Made by a program: the position numbers and the translations under genes. The notes below the pieces were generated by a model. That model was not told where the DNA came from and ran no database searches. It worked only from the letters and a program-made list of their open reading frames with translations. Shown one piece after another: positions 62,785 to 64,000 of a DNA stretch of 64,000 nucleotides. How positions within the stretch are numbered: the first letter of the stretch is position 1; every line of letters starts with the position of its first letter. The DNA is from Enterobacter kobei (GTDB taxonomy: Bacteria > Pseudomonadota > Gammaproteobacteria > Enterobacterales > Enterobacteriaceae). The stretch is from positions 2,108,001-2,172,000 of the forward strand of contig NZ_AP024590.1 of assembly GCF_018323985.1 (NCBI RefSeq). Direction: 5' to 3'.

Positions 62785-63785
62785 ATGCGCTGACCGAAGA
62801 AAGAAAAGTCCTACTGGAAATTGCCGATCTGAAAGTGCATTTCGACATCAAAGACGGCAAGCAGTGGTTCTGGCAACCGTCCAAAACCCTGAAGGCCGTC
62901 GATGGCGTGACACTGCGTCTGTATGAGGGCGAAACCCTGGGCGTGGTGGGCGAATCCGGCTGCGGCAAATCGACCTTTGCCCGCGCCATTATTGGTCTGG
63001 TCAAAGCCACCGACGGTAAAGTGGCGTGGCTGGGGAAAGATCTGCTGGGCATGAAGCAGGAAGAGTGGCGCGACGTGCGCAGCGATATTCAGATGATTTT
63101 CCAGGATCCGCTGGCGTCGCTGAACCCGCGTATGACAATCGGCGAAATCATCGCTGAGCCACTGCGCACCTATCAGCCGAAAATTTCCCGCCAGGAAGTG
63201 CGCGAGCGCGTGAAGGCGATGATGCTGAAAGTCGGTCTGCTGCCGAACCTTATCAACCGCTACCCGCATGAGTTTTCCGGTGGTCAGTGCCAGCGTATCG
63301 GCATCGCCCGTGCGCTGATCCTCGAGCCGAAGCTGATTATTTGTGATGAGCCGGTGTCGGCGCTGGACGTATCTATCCAGGCGCAGGTGGTGAACCTGCT
63401 GCAAAAATTACAGCGTGAAATGGGGCTGTCGTTGATCTTCATCGCCCATGATCTGGCGGTGGTGAAACACATCTCCGACCGTGTGCTGGTGATGTATCTC
63501 GGTCATGCGGTAGAGCTGGGCACCTACGATCAGGTGTACCACAATCCGCTGCACCCCTACACTAAAGCGTTGATGTCGGCGGTACCGGTGCCGGATCCGG
63601 ATCTGGAAAGAAACAAGCAGATCCAGTTGCTGGAAGGGGAACTGCCGTCGCCCATCAATCCGCCATCGGGCTGTGTGTTCCGCACCCGCTGTCCGATTGC
63701 CGGTCCGGAATGCGCGAAAACCCGTCCGTTACTGGAAGGGAGTTTCCAGCACGCGGTGTCCTGCCTGAAGGTAGATCCGCTGTAA
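62781..63785 (+). CDS. oppF: oligopeptide ABC transporter ATPase OppF
   Basis: 334 residues. Walker A GESGCGKST, signature FSGGQCQRIGIARALI, Walker B LIICDEPVSALDVS. C-terminal Cys motif CVFRTRCPIAGPEC. Works as a heterodimer with OppD. Last gene of oppABCDF. Confidence 0.98.
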   Translation: MNALTEERKVLLEIADLKVHFDIKDGKQWFWQPSKTLKAVDGVTLRLYEGETLGVVGESGCGKSTFARAIIGLVKATDGKVAWLGKDLLGMKQEEWRDVRSDIQMIFQDPLASLNPRMTIGEIIAEPLRTYQPKISRQEVRERVKAMMLKVGLLPNLINRYPHEFSGGQCQRIGIARALILEPKLIICDEPVSALDVSIQAQVVNLLQKLQREMGLSLIFIAHDLAVVKHISDRVLVMYLGHAVELGTYDQVYHNPLHPYTKALMSAVPVPDPDLERNKQIQLLEGELPSPINPPSGCVFRTRCPIAGPECAKTRPLLEGSFQHAVSCLKVDPL

Positions 63786-63792
63786 CCGGACT

Positions 63793-63845
63793 AAAGCGAG
63801 CCCGGCGGCTTAGCGCAGGCCGGGTAAGCGCTAAGGCACCCGGCA
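63793..63845. repeat. REP-like palindrome after oppF
   Basis: GCCCGGCGGCTTAGCGCAGG… with GCCGGGTAAGCGCTAAGGCA… contains two inverted CCGGC/GCCGG units of the same class as the 24030–24179 element. Confidence 0.65.
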
Positions 63846-63857
63846 CAGAAGCAATAA

Positions 63858-63885
63858 AAAAGGGCTGACAGTTGTCAGCCCTTTT
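63858..63885. terminator. bidirectional terminator oppF / yciU
   Basis: 13-bp perfect stem AAAAGGGCTGACA (63858–63870) / TGTCAGCCCTTTT (63873–63885). T-rich on both strands. Confidence 0.93.
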
Positions 63886-63901
63886 CACATTGAGACGCCG
63901 A

Positions 63902-64000
63902 TTATTCACGCCACAGAATATGGCACAGCTTGTGATCTTTTTCGCGGCACAGCAGCACGCGGGCGAAAATATCGTTCAGCTCGCCGCCATCGGTATCCGC
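63902..64000 (-). CDS. yciU: YciU (UPF0263), C-terminal fragment at window edge
   Basis: The last 32 codons and stop of a minus-strand gene. The readable end, GGELNDIFARVLLCREKDHK then LCHILWRE, matches the C-terminus of E. coli YciU, which also lies downstream of oppF. Function unknown (DUF440, DNA-mimic-like fold). The rest is outside the window. Confidence 0.88.
   Translation of the reverse strand, partial: ADTDGGELNDIFARVLLCREKDHKLCHILWRE

Overview
The window is a stretch of enterobacterial chromosome. From prs to opp, its gene order is largely that of the 26–28 min region of Escherichia coli K-12: ychF-pth-ychH-dauA-prs-ispE-lolB-hemA-prfA-prmC-(sirB2)-sirB1-kdsA-chaABC-ychN-ychO-narLX-narK-narGHJI-tyrTV-purU-ychJ-rssB-galU-hns-tdk-adhE-ychE-oppABCDF-yciU. 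Protein identities look like orthologues at high similarity. The moderately high GC and the presence of nasR-nasFEDCBA (first described in Klebsiella oxytoca) point to the Klebsiella/Enterobacter/Kosakonia/Leclercia side of Enterobacteriaceae rather than E. coli itself. I cannot name the genus from sequence alone.

Layout. 1–2.4 kb: 3' part of a chemoreceptor gene, then an orphan phage-type antirepressor. 2.4–4.8 kb: a phosphoketolase. 4.9–17 kb: conserved housekeeping genes for translation (pth, prfA, prmC), PRPP, isoprenoid, haem and Kdo synthesis and lipoprotein sorting. Within them sirB2 is reduced to a frameshifted remnant. 17.1–17.9 kb: an MqsRA toxin-antitoxin pair between kdsA and chaA. 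17.9–22.7 kb: chaA, chaB, chaC, a second chemoreceptor whose Cache domain carries the amino-acid-binding motif with exact spacing, and ychN.

22.8–47.2 kb is a nitrate supercluster. It holds nasR, then the nas operon (nitrate ABC importer, nitrite and nitrate reductases), then ychO, the NarXL two-component system, the NarK transporter and the membrane nitrate reductase NarGHJI. The nas operon has a sigma-54 promoter, two NtrC-like sites and a leader terminator, as expected for NtrC activation plus NasR antitermination. narK and narG carry near-perfect FNR sites. In the nas operon, nasC and nasB read as one 1330-codon frame, and a three-REP element separates the NtrC sites from the promoter.

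47.3–64 kb: two identical tRNA-Tyr genes with a stringent-type promoter, purU, ychJ, a 533-bp interval where E. coli has rssA, rssB, galU, hns, tdk, adhE (its leader has a perfect 16-bp inverted repeat), ychE, the opp oligopeptide importer (a Fur-like palindrome lies in its leader) and the 3' end of yciU. I found no CRISPR array, insertion sequence or prophage. No wholly new multi-gene system is evident. The unusual points are local: remnants, fusions, insertions and regulatory structures.
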